Shown in pieces: positions 46,440 to 58,139 of a stretch of 64,000 nt of DNA (within the stretch, counting starts at the first letter, position 1; each line of letters begins with the position of its first letter). The stretch comes from Choanephora cucurbitarum (Eukaryota > Mucoromycota > Mucoromycetes > Mucorales > Choanephoraceae). The translations under genes and the position numbers were made by a program. Location of the stretch: assembly GCA_025331435.1 (NCBI GenBank), contig JAIWNI010000108.1, forward strand, positions 1-64,000. Direction: 5' to 3'. A model generated the notes under the pieces. That model did not search any database, had not been told where the DNA came from, and saw only the letters and a list, made by a program, of their open reading frames with translations.

Positions 46440-48757
46440 ATGCTTCGTCAAAGCTTAACTCACAGCAAGCGTTACTTGTTGGCTAAGCGCGTATGTCAAG
46501 CAACTACATACCGCTTGACACAAACATCATTATATCATTCATTGCATGAAGACAGTGCCTCTGTCATTCCAAACCGAGTAGAGACAGCCAGTGCATCATT
46601 TAAGGTAAAAACAAGGCATGATAGAGAGAGTTTGTAGTTGTATAGCTAGATGGCTGATGGTGACTGGGGTGCGAATCTATAGGAAAATGCTCAAAGAATG
46701 CAAGAATTAGTAGATGATTTGAATTTGAAGACTGAAAAGATCAAATTAGGTTAATATAAAGCAGTTATTTGTAAAGCATAATTCAACAAACTGACCTTTA
46801 TTTCTTTTGTATTAAAGGCGGTGGTGAAGCTGCACGTAAAAGACATCTTTCCCGTAACAAAATGTTACCTAGAGACAGGTAAGAATAGATTGATAGTGAA
46901 AGCAATGTCTTTTCTTTTTTATACACAGATTTATGATTGCTGAATTATAACTTTTTTTTTGAATAGAATCAATCGCCTTTTAGATCCAAAGTGAGTTATG
47001 AAGTATAATGGTTGAAATGGCAATTGACTGTTTTGTAGCTCTCCTTTTCTCGAGCTTTCTACTCTTGCAGGATATGAGTTGTATGAGGAAGAAGTTCCTG
47101 CAGGCTCCATCATTACCGGTATTGGACGCGTGAATGGGTGAGTGTGGTAAAAAACACAAATGTCGTGGGAATTCGTACTGACTTTTAAATTGCAAGTGTT
47201 GAATGTATGATTGTAGCTAATGATCCAACTGTGAAGGTAAGTCCTCTCTCTTTCCAAGGTTGGCATTCATACGGTTTGCTAACAATCTTTCTCTCACTCT
47301 ATAGGGTGGCTCATACTATCCTATTACCGGTAAGTGTTGATAATTTAGCAAGACTGTCAGAATCCTTATGTTTCTATCTTTGGGTAGTTAAGAAACACCT
47401 TCGAGCACAGGAAATTGCCAAGGACAACCACCTTCCTTGTATCTATTTAGGCAAGCATCTCTATTGATTTAAACGTACATAGAAACAGCAGTATTAATAC
47501 ATTTTCTTAAAAAAAAATAGTTGACTCTGGAGGTGCCAACCTTCCCAGACAGGCTGATGTATTCCCTGATCGTGAACATTTCGGCCGTATCTTCTACAAC
47601 CAAGCCAACATGTCTTCTATGGGTATCCCACAAATTGCTGCTGTCATGGGTTCTTGTACTGCTGGTGGTGCTTATGTTCCTGCTATGGCTGATGAAAGTA
47701 TCATTGTGAAAAAGCAAGGTACTATCTTCTTGGCAGGTCCACCCTTAGTCAAAGCGGCCATTGGTGAGGTCATCAGTCCAGAAGATCTCGGTGGCGCCGA
47801 TCTGCACTGTCGCACCTCAGGTGTTACAGATCACTATGCCTTGGATGATGAACATGCCCTTGTTCTGGCTCGTCGTATTGTCGGTACCTTAAATCGCACC
47901 AAGAAGCCTCAATTAGATCTTCGTGCGCCAGAGGAACCTCTTTACTCTCCTGATGAAATTGGAGGTATTGTAGGTGACAATTTGAAGAAGCCATTCGACA
48001 GCAAGAACATCATTGCTCGTATCGTTGACGGAAGTCGATTTGCTGAATTCAAGGAAAACTATGGTACCACACTTGTCACTGGTTTTGCTCATATTCATGG
48101 CATGCCAGTCGGTATTGTTGCCAACAACGGTATTCTCTTCTCCGAATCAGCCCTGAAGGGTGCTCATTTCATCCAACTCTGTTCTCAACGTGGTATTCCT
48201 TTGGTCTTTTTGCAGAACATCACAGGCTTTATGGTAGGATCTTCAGCTGAAGCTGGTGGTATTGCTAAGAATGGGGCTAAGCTTGTGAACGCTGTTTCTT
48301 GTGCTAAGGTTCCCAAGTTCACAGTGATCACAGGTGGTAGTTTTGGTGCAGGTAACTATGGTATGTGTGGTCGTGCCTATTCTCCACGATTCTTATGGAT
48401 GTGGCCTGTAAGTACATATATAAAAAGAATTTTAGGCGATCTGTTATTTAAATTTCTTTATAGAATGCCCGTATCTCTGTTATGGGTGGTGAGCAAAGTG
48501 CTAATGTTTTGGCACAAATTACACGAGAAAGCAAGGAAAAGAAGGGCGAAACTTGGTCTGAAGAAGAACAAGAGAAGTTTATGGCACCCATTCGTGCCAA
48601 GTATGAAGCTGAAGGACACCCTTACTTCTCAAGTGCCAGATTATGGGATGATGGTGTCATAAACCCTCGTGATACTCGAACTGTACTTGGTTTGGCACTT
48701 AGTGCCTCACTGAATGCACCTATCGAAAAGACCAACTTTGGTATTTTCAGAATGTAA
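46440..48757 (+). CDS. MCCB: Methylcrotonyl-CoA carboxylase beta subunit, mitochondrial
   Basis: Ten exons sum to 575 codons (574 aa; human MCCC2 is 563): 46440-46604, 46683-46749, 46818-46878, 46967-46990, 47039-47137, 47197-47236, 47305-47329, 47388-47450, 47521-48407, 48464-48757. The N-terminus ([19 protein letters not shown]) is basic and presequence-like. The carboxyltransferase domain has '[21 protein letters not shown]', '[17 protein letters not shown]', '[16 protein letters not shown]', '[20 protein letters not shown]', 'QNITGFMVG' and '[16 protein letters not shown]'. It acts in leucine breakdown with the biotin-bearing alpha subunit, which is not in this window. The intron at 47451-47520 starts with GC (GCAAGC), and intron 2 with GTTAAT. 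The 5' half is cut into exons as short as 24-25 bases, whereas the 3' half is one 887-base exon. Confidence 0.96.
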
Positions 48758-49347
48758 TCAGTAAAATATACAATGAAATTAGACAAATGAAAAGAAAAAA
48801 AAAAGAGGATAAACTGCGTTTTATTCCTTAGACATTGCATTTGTAGTATGTTTTTAAGTAGGCTGTATCCACCTCTTCACTATCAAGATTCAGTATTGTC
48901 TGTTCAAATACACTTGCATATTAAGAAAAAAAATAGGACTTTCTTTAGCAACTATTTTTCTACTATTTTAGTACTTGGGATGTTATGCAATCTTAGTTTT
49001 GTGTGCATGCGTGCTTTTAAGATAAATAGGCTTTTAGTGCCCATCATTGCAAGATCATTTTGAAGAAACAAATCGAAAATATCGTAATGGATTACGACAA
49101 ATAGACTCTCAGCCTATATGTGTCAATCGTGATCTAAAAAAACAACAGCATATACAAGCAGAACAACACTAAAATAACATCGAAAAACATAGTGTGTGAT
49201 CCAGGAAGAAGAAAAGCCTCAAGAAAAAACTACCTCAATACCAACACACTAAGCACTACTTTTAGAACAAGGTTAAGTACCGCCTGACTATAGTTGGTAG
49301 CCAATAACTCGTTTCCTTTCAATATGTCACACAGTAAATCTGTTTAT
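48758..49347. other. Convergent intergenic region
   Basis: 3' regions of the MCC-beta gene (plus) and DCN1 gene (minus). A 71-codon frame at 48848-49063 has no features. Nothing else was recognised. Confidence 0.55.
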
Positions 49348-50540
49348 TTATTTGTTGTCATGCTTCCATTCTACAAACTCATCAAACAAAACCGGCCCTG
49401 AAGTAGATAGAGACGATGAGACGGTGAACTCGTCTATAAGCTGAATGACTTACATGCAGAAGATTCATCATAAGCTGAAAGATCACTTGCTGAAAATGCC
49501 AAAAAACTATTCCACTGATCTCGATTTATGACTTTCACTGGCTTCCTCTCTTGCAAAAATGTCACAAATTCTTGAACTATAGGGTATCGATTACCTAGTA
49601 ACATGGCCCATAACACAGAGGCCGTCTGATAGAGAAGATGAGCCTCACATGGATTTCTTTGTTATGAAATTGCATTACCTCCACCTCCATACACTTTTGG
49701 TCTTTGTTTTTTGCATAATTAAATGTATACTTGTACATCTTACTGAATTGCTCAGGGTCCGTAAGGACTTTCTGAAATTCATCGTTCCTTTCTCGCAACT
49801 TTTCAATGGAATCAGCCCTTTGTGAAAGCAACATATGAGTAAGCCACGAAACAATTTTGTGTAGCAATACATACTGCAATGACTTCATGCCCTGAATCCA
49901 CTCCTCTTTTGTGATATACCCTACATCAATTTGAGTTCTTTTCTGTAAGGCTTCTATAAACTGTACTAACAAAAACGTTATATTCTACCCATGATTGAAA
50001 TCTGCATCCTCCAGGCAATAGCAAAAATCAGACTCTGGATAAATACAAAGTATCAATAAGTGCATTAGATAAAATCTCAGCTAAACAGAAACTCACATCC
50101 TCTATAGATACACCCAGATCTTCAAAGAATTGCCTTGTACCTTCAGGCGAAATCAAATCTGGAGTATCCGTGTCGGCATAGCGATTAAATAATTGAATGC
50201 ATTGTTTTTCGTCAAACTAAGATAGCATGAGTCTTTTCCATTTTTTTGTGCCTTATTGTTAAACGAATGGTTCATAAGTATATACCTTGGGTCTATTAGA
50301 ACGGTAACATAAAGACCCATTGTGTTAGCCGTTAGATATGCTGTATAGCTACATAACTTACATCGAAACATGTGCAGGTGTAGGAATAATTCTGACTTCT
50401 TCTTTGTGTGAATTTTGAGGTACGTATGCTTTTGTTGTGCTTAAATAGAGATGACTACTTTGAGAAGCCTGGGTATTCGATCGCTTGCGCTTGGTTGTGC
50501 TGTTATGAGCTGCAGCTGTACTACTTGGTTTTGAGCCCAT
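49348..50540 (-). CDS. DCN1: DCN1/DCUN1D-type cullin neddylation ligase
   Basis: Eight exons sum to 268 codons (267 aa): 50362-50540, 50286-50292, 50097-50216, 49989-50034, 49875-49965, 49679-49817, 49454-49625, 49348-49397. The first 60 residues are Ser/Thr/Lys-rich with a nuclear-signal-like 'TTKRKRSNTQ'. The potentiating neddylation domain follows: 'QLFNRYADTDTPDLISPEGTRQFFEDLGVSIED', 'AIAWRMQ', 'ADSIEKLRERNDEF', 'MYKYTFNYAKN', 'LWAMLLGNRYPIVQEFVTFL', 'DQWNSFLAF' and 'YDESSAWPVLFDEFVEW'. Dcn1 helps Ubc12 attach Nedd8 to cullins. Exon 2 appears to be 7 bases; without it the two neighbouring exons do not join in frame. The linker it encodes (I-P-K) is short, so the model should be seen as inferred. 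Confidence 0.9.
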
Positions 50541-52047
50541 AATTTATATCCTAAAAAGCAATTATGCCTAACAAAAAAAAGAGGAAAAAGAAAAAAAGAA
50601 ATGCAAAAGTACTTGATGCAATCATTCCACTGCTAAAAGTGGGACGGGAACTCAAAAATTGAATGTGCGGAATTTCAGAAAGTCCTTTTCAACAAGAATT
50701 TGGTCAGGTCATCGGCAAAAGAGGAAAAAGGCAGAAGCAATTGGCAATGGAAGGAGGTCCTTATAGGATGGACTGTTCTTAAGAATAGGTTGCCCCAAAA
50801 TGAGCAAATAAAAAGATGAAATCAAAGTCTTCAAAGTACAGTTTCTTAGCATTACACTCCTTGTTAAGACCGTATATGAAATCAACAACCTATGCTTAAA
50901 GCTTGATATTGCTAGACCTTATGTCTTCAAGAAAACACATACTGTGCTAGAGTACGATTTAGTTTTAATGAGACATACACTGCTCCCGGAAATTTATCTT
51001 ATTATAAAGAATAATTATTTAGCAAAAATGAGCAAAGTGTATAAAATATTGCCGAATCAAGTGTAGAGGATGTAAGCTATGGGAAGCAGGTTCTGTTGAG
51101 ATGTCACTCAAATTGGAATGCATGGTTTTCTTTCTACTTTTTGAGCGAGTGCTTATTATCTAATTCTGTAAAAATAGTGTAATCAATCTGACTCAAGTGT
51201 TGAATGGTTTTAGATTACATGAAGGAAAAGAGATGAAATTGCAACTTTTCTGATTAAGCTTTGTTTATCTCTCTCACTTTTCCTGTGTTAGTTGAAGGAA
51301 ACCTTCTTTTCCAGTTCTCCCAATTTGTACCAATTTGTGTAAGCATTTTAAGAGCATGAAGATTGAAGATTTGAGTGCTACTCAGTAACAATATCTTGGA
51401 GAATAAGGTTAAGTGAATTTATCTTTAAAAGGAAAGAACCATGCTTCTTGTCTTTGCTGCTTTTTATTTAGGCATCGTTGGAGTATGCCAAGAGATATCT
51501 TTATGCATTTTTTTTCTTCTTTTGATTATGTTTAGAAAAAACAAGTTCTTAAACTAGCTCAGGTACTCAATACTCTTTTTTTTATAGGTTAAAATCAATA
51601 TCATTCAGATAAAACAAACATGAGGCATCATAGCCTCAAAGAAGTTAGGCTTGTTTATTTTTCCGCATGTAACGTGTATCAAGACATCTCTTTTTTTTTC
51701 TCATTATGTCTATTTGGATCAAATTGTAAATTAATGAGTGATACACATTTACCCGAAATTTACAGTTTTCTTCAACTCGAAAAAAAATGGGTAAATTGGT
51801 AAATAGTTTGACAAGTTGTATTTTAAGACTACGAGCATTTCGTGCAAACAGTAAAAGCAAACTGAGTTTTTTTTAGAGTACATGTTTATTATGATTAACT
51901 TCAAGTTAGGATATAAGATAATGAAAGTAATTGAAAGTATGTCAGCAATCCTGGCTGAGAAAAAAAAAAGATATATAATACAAATATTAAGGAAAAGTAG
52001 TTAGTTTACAAAGATGTTGACTTCTTGGAAGGCATTCGAGATTAGAT
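50541..52047. other. Intergenic region, nothing recognised
   Basis: AT-rich spacer between the divergent side of DCN1 and the 3' end of the hexose transporter. Short frames at 51620-51802 (plus) and 51645-51860 (minus) overlap each other and lack features. No RNA gene or repeat stands out. Confidence 0.55.
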
Positions 52048-53612
52048 TTAGAAAGAGCCCTTCTTTTCGTCAGAAGCAACAGTGATTTCTTCGGAGATGT
52101 TGGTTTGGTTCTTGAAAGCAAAGACGCTGCCGCCAAAGACCATGTCCATTTCTTCAAGAGATTTGCCCTTGGTTTCAGGGAAGAAGACGTAGACAACAAC
52201 AGACATGATGATACAACAACAACCAAAGAAGATGTAGGTACCCCAGGTGATAGAAGCCAACATGACAGGACAGATTTCAGAAATAACAAAGTTGAAAAGC
52301 CAGTTAGCAGAGGTAGTGATGGAAGTACCCTTGGCACGAACACTGAGAGGGTAGATTTCAGCAGGGTAGATCCAACCAACAGGACCCCAAGAGTAAGCAA
52401 AGCCAGCAACAAAGAAGTAAATCATGACAATACAGAAGTAAGAAGCGTTGATGTTGCCAGACATGTCAACACCGTGCTTGCCAGTAGCTTCATCGAAAGT
52501 GACCTTACCAGTAGCAGCCATGACGATACCACAGAGAAGCATAGCAGCAGCCATGAAGAGAGCACCAGAAATCAAGATCTTACGACGACCAAAGCGATCA
52601 ACATAAAGGACAGCAGGGATAGTAGCAAACATGTTAAGAACACCGTTGACACCAGAGGCAATCAAGGTAGCAGAGTGAGCACCAATACCGGCTTGACTGA
52701 AGATAGTGGGAGCATAGTACATGATAGAGTTAATACCAGTGAATTGTTGGAAGATTTGAGTAAGGACACCAAGAACCAATCTACGACGAAGTTTGGGCTT
52801 CAAGAGTTCAACGTAGCTACCAACGGCAACAGATCGTTCAAGTTCAATTTGAGCAACAATGTCTTCGTATTCACCAACAACACGAGGGTCAGTTTGGTCG
52901 CCGTTACCGTGCAATTTAGCCAAGACTTCAAGAGCTTCAGCATTGCGACCCTTGGAAACCAACCAACGAGGAGAGTAAGGCAAGAACATGGCACCAAAGA
53001 ACAAGACAATAGCAGGAGCAATTTGAACACCCAAAGGAATTCTCCATTGAGCGTCACTGTCGAGAGGATCAGTACCGACACCAACCCAGAAAGCAACCAT
53101 GATGCCAGCAGTACACATGAGTTGTTGAAGAGCAATGAGACGACCACGGATTTCCTTGGGAGCCAATTCGGATTGGTAAAGAGGAACAATCATAGAGATA
53201 CAACCAATACCCACCAGCAACAGCACGACCAATAACCATCATAGCATAACCATTAGCACCACATTGCAAAGCAGCACCAACCATGAAGACACCAGTACCA
53301 ATGATAATTGTGATTTTACGACTGAATCTTTCAGCAGAAGGAGCTAATTGAAGAGAATAAGGTTAGATGTGAACAGATGATTTTTGATATAAACCACATA
53401 CCAGCCAAGAGAGAACCAACGAAACAACCAGCAAGCAAGAGACCAGTGATGGTACCTTCTTGAAGAGAAGTGAGACTTTCAACACCGGCCATCTTGAGTT
53501 GGAAACGGTTCATAGTCAAGATACTGGAGATAACACCAGTATCATAACCAAACAAGAAACCACCAATGGCAGCAAAGGCACAGACGCCGTATAAGAGGAA
53601 ACTATTGCCCAT
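52048..53612 (-). pseudogene. MFS hexose transporter with an internal frame break
   Basis: Exon 1 is 53402-53612 and exon 2 is 52048-53343. Sugar-porter motifs are complete: 'GGFLFGYDTGVISS', 'AERFSRKITI', 'IGRAVAG', 'SMIVPLYQSELAPKEIRGR', 'PYSPRWLVSKGR', 'QQFTGINSIMYYAPTIF', 'DRFGRRKIL', 'WGPVGWIYPAEIYPLSVRAKG' and 'PETKGKSLEEMDMVFGG'. The frame shifts by one base at 53209-53215, between 'IGRAVAG' and 'GIGCISMIVP', in helix 4; the two exons together total 1507 bases, not a multiple of three. Reading straight through gives an early stop. Codon bias is strong throughout, and no other damage is seen, so this is either an assembly indel in a GGTGGG context or a very recent null allele. If intact, it would be about 502 aa and a high-expression hexose carrier. 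Confidence 0.75.
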
Positions 53613-56208
53613 TAAATAACAGATAGATATGCAATTAAAATAAAGAGAGAGAAAGAAATAAGAGTTGGAAGTGGAAAGTGATAAAATACAATAAGATGTA
53701 AGTAAAGAAAAATAAAATGAAGTGTGAAATCTTGTCTTTATATATATGTATTTTTTTTTCTCGAAAAGGGTTATTATTAAAGTAGAAATATTATAAATAA
53801 AAGGTTCTTTGTTGGTGTAACTTGGTGTTTTCCCAGTTAAGGATAGGCCACGGAAAGAAACTCAAAAAAGAAAGAAAAAAATTATTGCGGGTCCAATAAA
53901 ATGACGAGTTGCCACAATTGTCGCAAAAATTGCTACTATAGCTCCGATATGCTCTTGACGATCGCATTATTTCTCTCCAAGGACTTTGTGGAAACCAAGC
54001 AGATCGTAGACTTAAGAAATGGCAAAAACCAGCAAGTTAGAAGTAGCTGCACGCTAATACCTACCCTGCATAAGCTTAATGCTGTTCATGCTTTGTTCCA
54101 GTTTTACACACACACGTTTTACTTCTTTTTTCATGAGATTTTCCTCTCTACCCAATCGTGGAAAAAAAGTATAAAAAAAGCAGGAATGGATGTGATTGGT
54201 TTAGTAAAAAGCGGGGAACAATGGTAACAAAATCGAATAAAAATTGGTAAATGGTTCAAAGACCCTATTCTCCCGCCACCGTTACATGGAAATTGTCAGT
54301 AGCATCATCCGAGGGTGCATGAGTCAATCATCTTCACGAGACTACATCTCTTTCTTCTGTTTCCTAAAAAACCATATGTAATCAAATAAACAAAATTGTT
54401 CTTGGCGGAGTATACGGTGCGAACGATTGATATTGTAAAAATAGAATATCGCAAACCTAAAATTATTGTTGCTGGACTAGAAAAAACTGCCTGTTATTTT
54501 GCTGGCGTGGGTAAGCTTTTGGATGTGTCGTTTTCTTATATTACAAACATCGCCCAAAGTAAAAAGTGAATTCGGTTTTCAAACGAGACATACACAAGAC
54601 TGCAAAACCTTGTACATGTTTCTTCTTTTTGTCCTTTTTAGGGTGTTTTCTCCAGAATTGTAGTCCTCTAGTATTTAGTGGAAAAAAATGGTAACTCCCA
54701 AACAGGAAATAAAGGGAAAGTTCAATAATTAAGGATAAAATGACCCGAACAAACTAAAAGGGACGCCTGACCCTTCTCCACATTCACATCACCACTGCGC
54801 TGTTTCAACAATGCTGACACATCATTGCACTTTTTGCTCCTAGAGTTCGGAGATGTCAGATTTCTATGTCTCTATTGTATATAAACCAAGTACGTAGATG
54901 ATAGTCAAGTGAGAGAATGAAAGAAAGAAAGAAAAGAAAGAAAAGAAAAAGAAAACCCCAATCATACAATAGTCGCCTTAGCAATGTCAGTATGATTAAG
55001 CAAAACTAAGCGTATGTGGTTGTATCTATATGATAGTTTGTCTTTAACATTTCTATATTCTATATTGTCTTGTAATTGATGACACATCGACTCGGATTGA
55101 GTTCAAATTTTTGGCTATTCACAAAGAAGGTTTCTTCGCTTTTTTCTTCTATTGAATAATGGTTCATTTTGTTTTTTACTTTTTTCGGATGTTTGAAGCT
55201 TCTTTTGGTAGTTTTAGAAGCATAAACTTCTAAATGGCAACAATCTGTCTTCTATTTAGTCAACATCTACCCCTTTGTGCTTTACCAACCAAACATAGCT
55301 GGACACTTAACAAAGTGGTTTAGATACTGCGGCCTGGCTTCTACACATCTACCCGCAAAAAGTTCTGTTCTTTCTAATGACAAAGATAAAGTGTTTATGA
55401 CAAAATCGTGCAATGTTTGGGATTCTATACAGCAATTGTCGACTGCTTGATCTAGCAACATCTAGACTCGTCAAGCTTGTTCATGTTAATATTTGTCTTT
55501 TTTCTGTTGATTCTAATCCTTCTGGATAGCTTGCAATTCATATGATAATTACAGCTCCAAAAACAAAAACAAAAATCAGAAGGATGGGAAAAATATCGCC
55601 GTTAGCCTTCGCTTATAAAAGCACCGCCTACAACAGAAAGACTACTTGTATATTGCTGAATAACAACTAGACTTGTTGAGTTATGATTCATTTGGTTACC
55701 CGCACAGTTTATGGCTCGATTTGTGCACTAGAGAAAGCCGATTTTAGAAGGTGTTACATTCGTATATTTTTAGACAACCGAGATCCAATCGTATCTCAAG
55801 TTGAGGGTTATAACGAGAGAAGCAGATGAAAAAGTTATTTGAGGTCTTGCATAATACGAATGATCTCTTCAATTATCCAAAAACAAGCAAAGCATTCAAT
55901 GATCTTCATTAGAACTCTCCATTCCTTTGTTTGCTGAAGAAAAACTCAGGTAAATGCCTTGCCTTAGTTACTTTTTCTTTAAAGCCTCTTAATGTCAAAA
56001 GTAAAATCAGTAGTATTCCAAGAGTTAAATATCGTACAAGTTGAAAATAACTAAGTATGCACAAACGCCATATTGTTCTCTTTTTGGTTAAACTATGTGT
56101 ATGTAGTTACACATTAGGTAAACTAAACGCAAGTAACTGCGGTCAATATTAAAGCTTCCCTGCCTTTTCTTTTATCTTAGGAAAACAAGCCTTTTTCTCT
56201 TATTCTTT
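53613..56208. other. Long intergenic region, no supported gene
   Basis: Apart from the hexose transporter promoter at its left, this stretch of about 2.6 kb shows no convincing gene. A 108-codon frame at 53901-54227 has odd composition and no motif. A GAAA-type repeat run lies near 54917-54955. No RNA gene, transposase piece or inverted repeats were recognised. Confidence 0.5.
53737..53744 (-). promoter_or_regulatory. TATA box of the hexose transporter gene
   Basis: TATATAAA on the minus strand within a longer TATATATAAAG run, about 125 bases upstream of the ATG at 53612. Fits a strong promoter for a gene with biased codons. Confidence 0.5.
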
Positions 56209-57879
56209 ATGATTCGCATTCTACCACTCGAAATATACGATGCTATTGCAATCCATCTTTCATGCAAAGAATATAGTCAACTGGTGCAGGTCAATCACGC
56301 ATTCCATCAAGTATTTGTCAAGTTTCTGTTTAGAGGCGTTGTTATTGATAACAACATTCGATTAAAAGAACTGGTGAATGATTCCAATTACCATCATTTT
56401 GTTTGGCATCTTAAAGTAGAAACAGATACTTTACGGGACAGTGACATCGATAGGTTACAAGGCTCACTATCTCATTTACGATCTATCCACTTAGACATGT
56501 CTTTTTGCCACGCTAGATCCTTTCAGTCCTTTCAGTCCTTTCAGCACCTTAGTTCGCTTTCACTTGATTCAATGCCAATTTCTATGCATCATATCAGTCA
56601 ACTGTCTGTCCCACCAAATTTGGAATCCTTGGTCATAAAATTTAAAACTAGATTCACATTTGATACTGATGCATTAGAGCACATACATGCCATGTGTCCT
56701 GTCCTAAAGAGCTTAGTGATCGAAGGTATTCATGCTATATCCCTCAGACATGAGAAGCTACAGCAAACTATACCAGCGAACACAATGCAAAAGCTGATGA
56801 TAAAAGCTTCGCATGATTCAGATCAAATATGTGCGTGCCTCACCTACATAGGCAACAAATATCCAAACATAGTCTCTTTGGAACTAGAGCATAATTTTAT
56901 GCCTCACTTAGAGCCTTTAGATGAACCATATCCTGCTGAATTTTGCGATTGGTTCCTTTCCAGCTGTCCACAACTTGCTTATCTACAACTAACTGGTAGC
57001 ATGTTTTTTCTGCCCCTTTTCCGAAAGCTAAGAGAGCGCCAAGATACATGTCTTTCAATCATATATCAAGACAGTTTTATAAGTGGTGACTTTTTAAGAA
57101 TAAGCGAGCTGAAACCTACAGACCTTTATGCTGTAAAAAAGCTGGACATTTGTCATGCATTTGTTTTAGAAAATCCACTAGAATTAATTGGTAATGCATG
57201 CGTCAACTTGAGTCAGTTGACACTTAGAGGAATGGAAATGGAGATTCAAGAGCCATTTAAAATTAGCATGGTATTAGACTGTCTTCCCAACTTAAAAAAG
57301 CTGAAAATGGTTGGGTTCGAACTGCTTTCAGACAAACATATGCCAATAATCACAAAGCATCCACTTGAGGAGATTAGTATCACCAACTGCTCCCTGATTG
57401 ATGGTTTCTTTCATTCTGTTTCTAACTGCTGTCTCTATCTCAAGCGTCTAAGTATCTGTAAGACAAGGTTTCTAGATCAGCGCGATGAAGTATGCATTGA
57501 TTTACAACAACAGGAACTGGATTCAGTGGAAATTCAATGTGTTTTCACACCACGTATTGATCAGGTGACTCAGCTCTTTCATGTACAATCACAAGCTAAA
57601 TCGGACTGGTATTGCGTGAAGAAATACAAAGCACACATGAAAAGTACACCTGAACTCGCTGAATCAATTGAGCAATTAGGCGCAAGCGATGCTCTGGTTT
57701 TGACTAAGATGTTGAGCCAGCACCCCTCACGATGGCAAGATCTGCTGTTTTACGCTTACTCGTGTCCGTCTGGTCTGTTTAAGAACGAAGCAATACTTAC
57801 AGCATTGACAGCAAGCTGTCTTAAACTTAGATGTCAATCCATTGGCAGCCTTAGTATACACGATATAAAAGTACTCTAG
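56209..57879 (+). CDS. F-box/LRR-type protein, intronless
   Basis: One exon of 556 codons. The N-terminus 'ILPLEIYDAIAIHLSCKEYSQLVQVNHAFHQVFVKFLFRGVVI' fits an F-box (LPxEI...L...D/E...L..V...F). The remainder has irregular Leu-rich repeats ('LQGSLSHLRSIHLDMSF', 'LSSLSLDSMPI', 'LSQLTLRGMEME', 'LPNLKKLKMVGFELL', 'LEEISITNCSLID'). A threefold 9-base repeat encodes 'FQSFQSFQ' near 56519-56546. F-box proteins recruit substrates to SCF ubiquitin ligases through Skp1; the substrate is unknown. Intronless F-box/LRR genes of this style are typically numerous and fast-evolving in Mucoromycota (from memory). Codon use is unbiased. Confidence 0.82.
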   Translation: MIRILPLEIYDAIAIHLSCKEYSQLVQVNHAFHQVFVKFLFRGVVIDNNIRLKELVNDSNYHHFVWHLKVETDTLRDSDIDRLQGSLSHLRSIHLDMSFCHARSFQSFQSFQHLSSLSLDSMPISMHHISQLSVPPNLESLVIKFKTRFTFDTDALEHIHAMCPVLKSLVIEGIHAISLRHEKLQQTIPANTMQKLMIKASHDSDQICACLTYIGNKYPNIVSLELEHNFMPHLEPLDEPYPAEFCDWFLSSCPQLAYLQLTGSMFFLPLFRKLRERQDTCLSIIYQDSFISGDFLRISELKPTDLYAVKKLDICHAFVLENPLELIGNACVNLSQLTLRGMEMEIQEPFKISMVLDCLPNLKKLKMVGFELLSDKHMPIITKHPLEEISITNCSLIDGFFHSVSNCCLYLKRLSICKTRFLDQRDEVCIDLQQQELDSVEIQCVFTPRIDQVTQLFHVQSQAKSDWYCVKKYKAHMKSTPELAESIEQLGASDALVLTKMLSQHPSRWQDLLFYAYSCPSGLFKNEAILTALTASCLKLRCQSIGSLSIHDIKVL

Positions 57880-58139
57880 TTCGAAATACCACTATATATA
57901 AAATCAATCTCTTCATTACAACATTATACCACTGCTTCTTTTGTTGGAAGTTTTATATTGTTTCTAAATGAAATGTACGAACTGGAAGAAAACAAAAGCT
58001 TCTTTAAATCAGCAATCACATTGAAAAAAGGAAAGAGTCGAGATGATAGATATCATTTGAGTCTGAAGAGCAATATATGTATTATCAAAATTAAAAGAGT
58101 TTACAGTTCAGGTAGAGTTGAGTATTAGTCTGCTCTGAT

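Noticed and set aside
53190..53230. An intron as explanation of the hexose transporter frame change
   Set aside because: Conserved residues on both sides are directly contiguous (AG and GIGC), leaving no room for even a minimal intron.
52105..53235. Long plus-strand open frame (376 codons) opposite the hexose transporter
   Set aside because: It is the antisense shadow of a codon-biased gene; composition (D/N/S/T-rich, repetitive) matches reverse reading of frequent codons, with no motif of its own.
53901..54227. 108-codon plus-strand frame upstream of the hexose transporter
   Set aside because: No recognisable domain and odd composition; probably chance in a long spacer.
57311..57320. GGTTCGAA-like T-loop word, possible tRNA
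   Set aside because: Lies inside the F-box gene and no cloverleaf arms can be formed around it.
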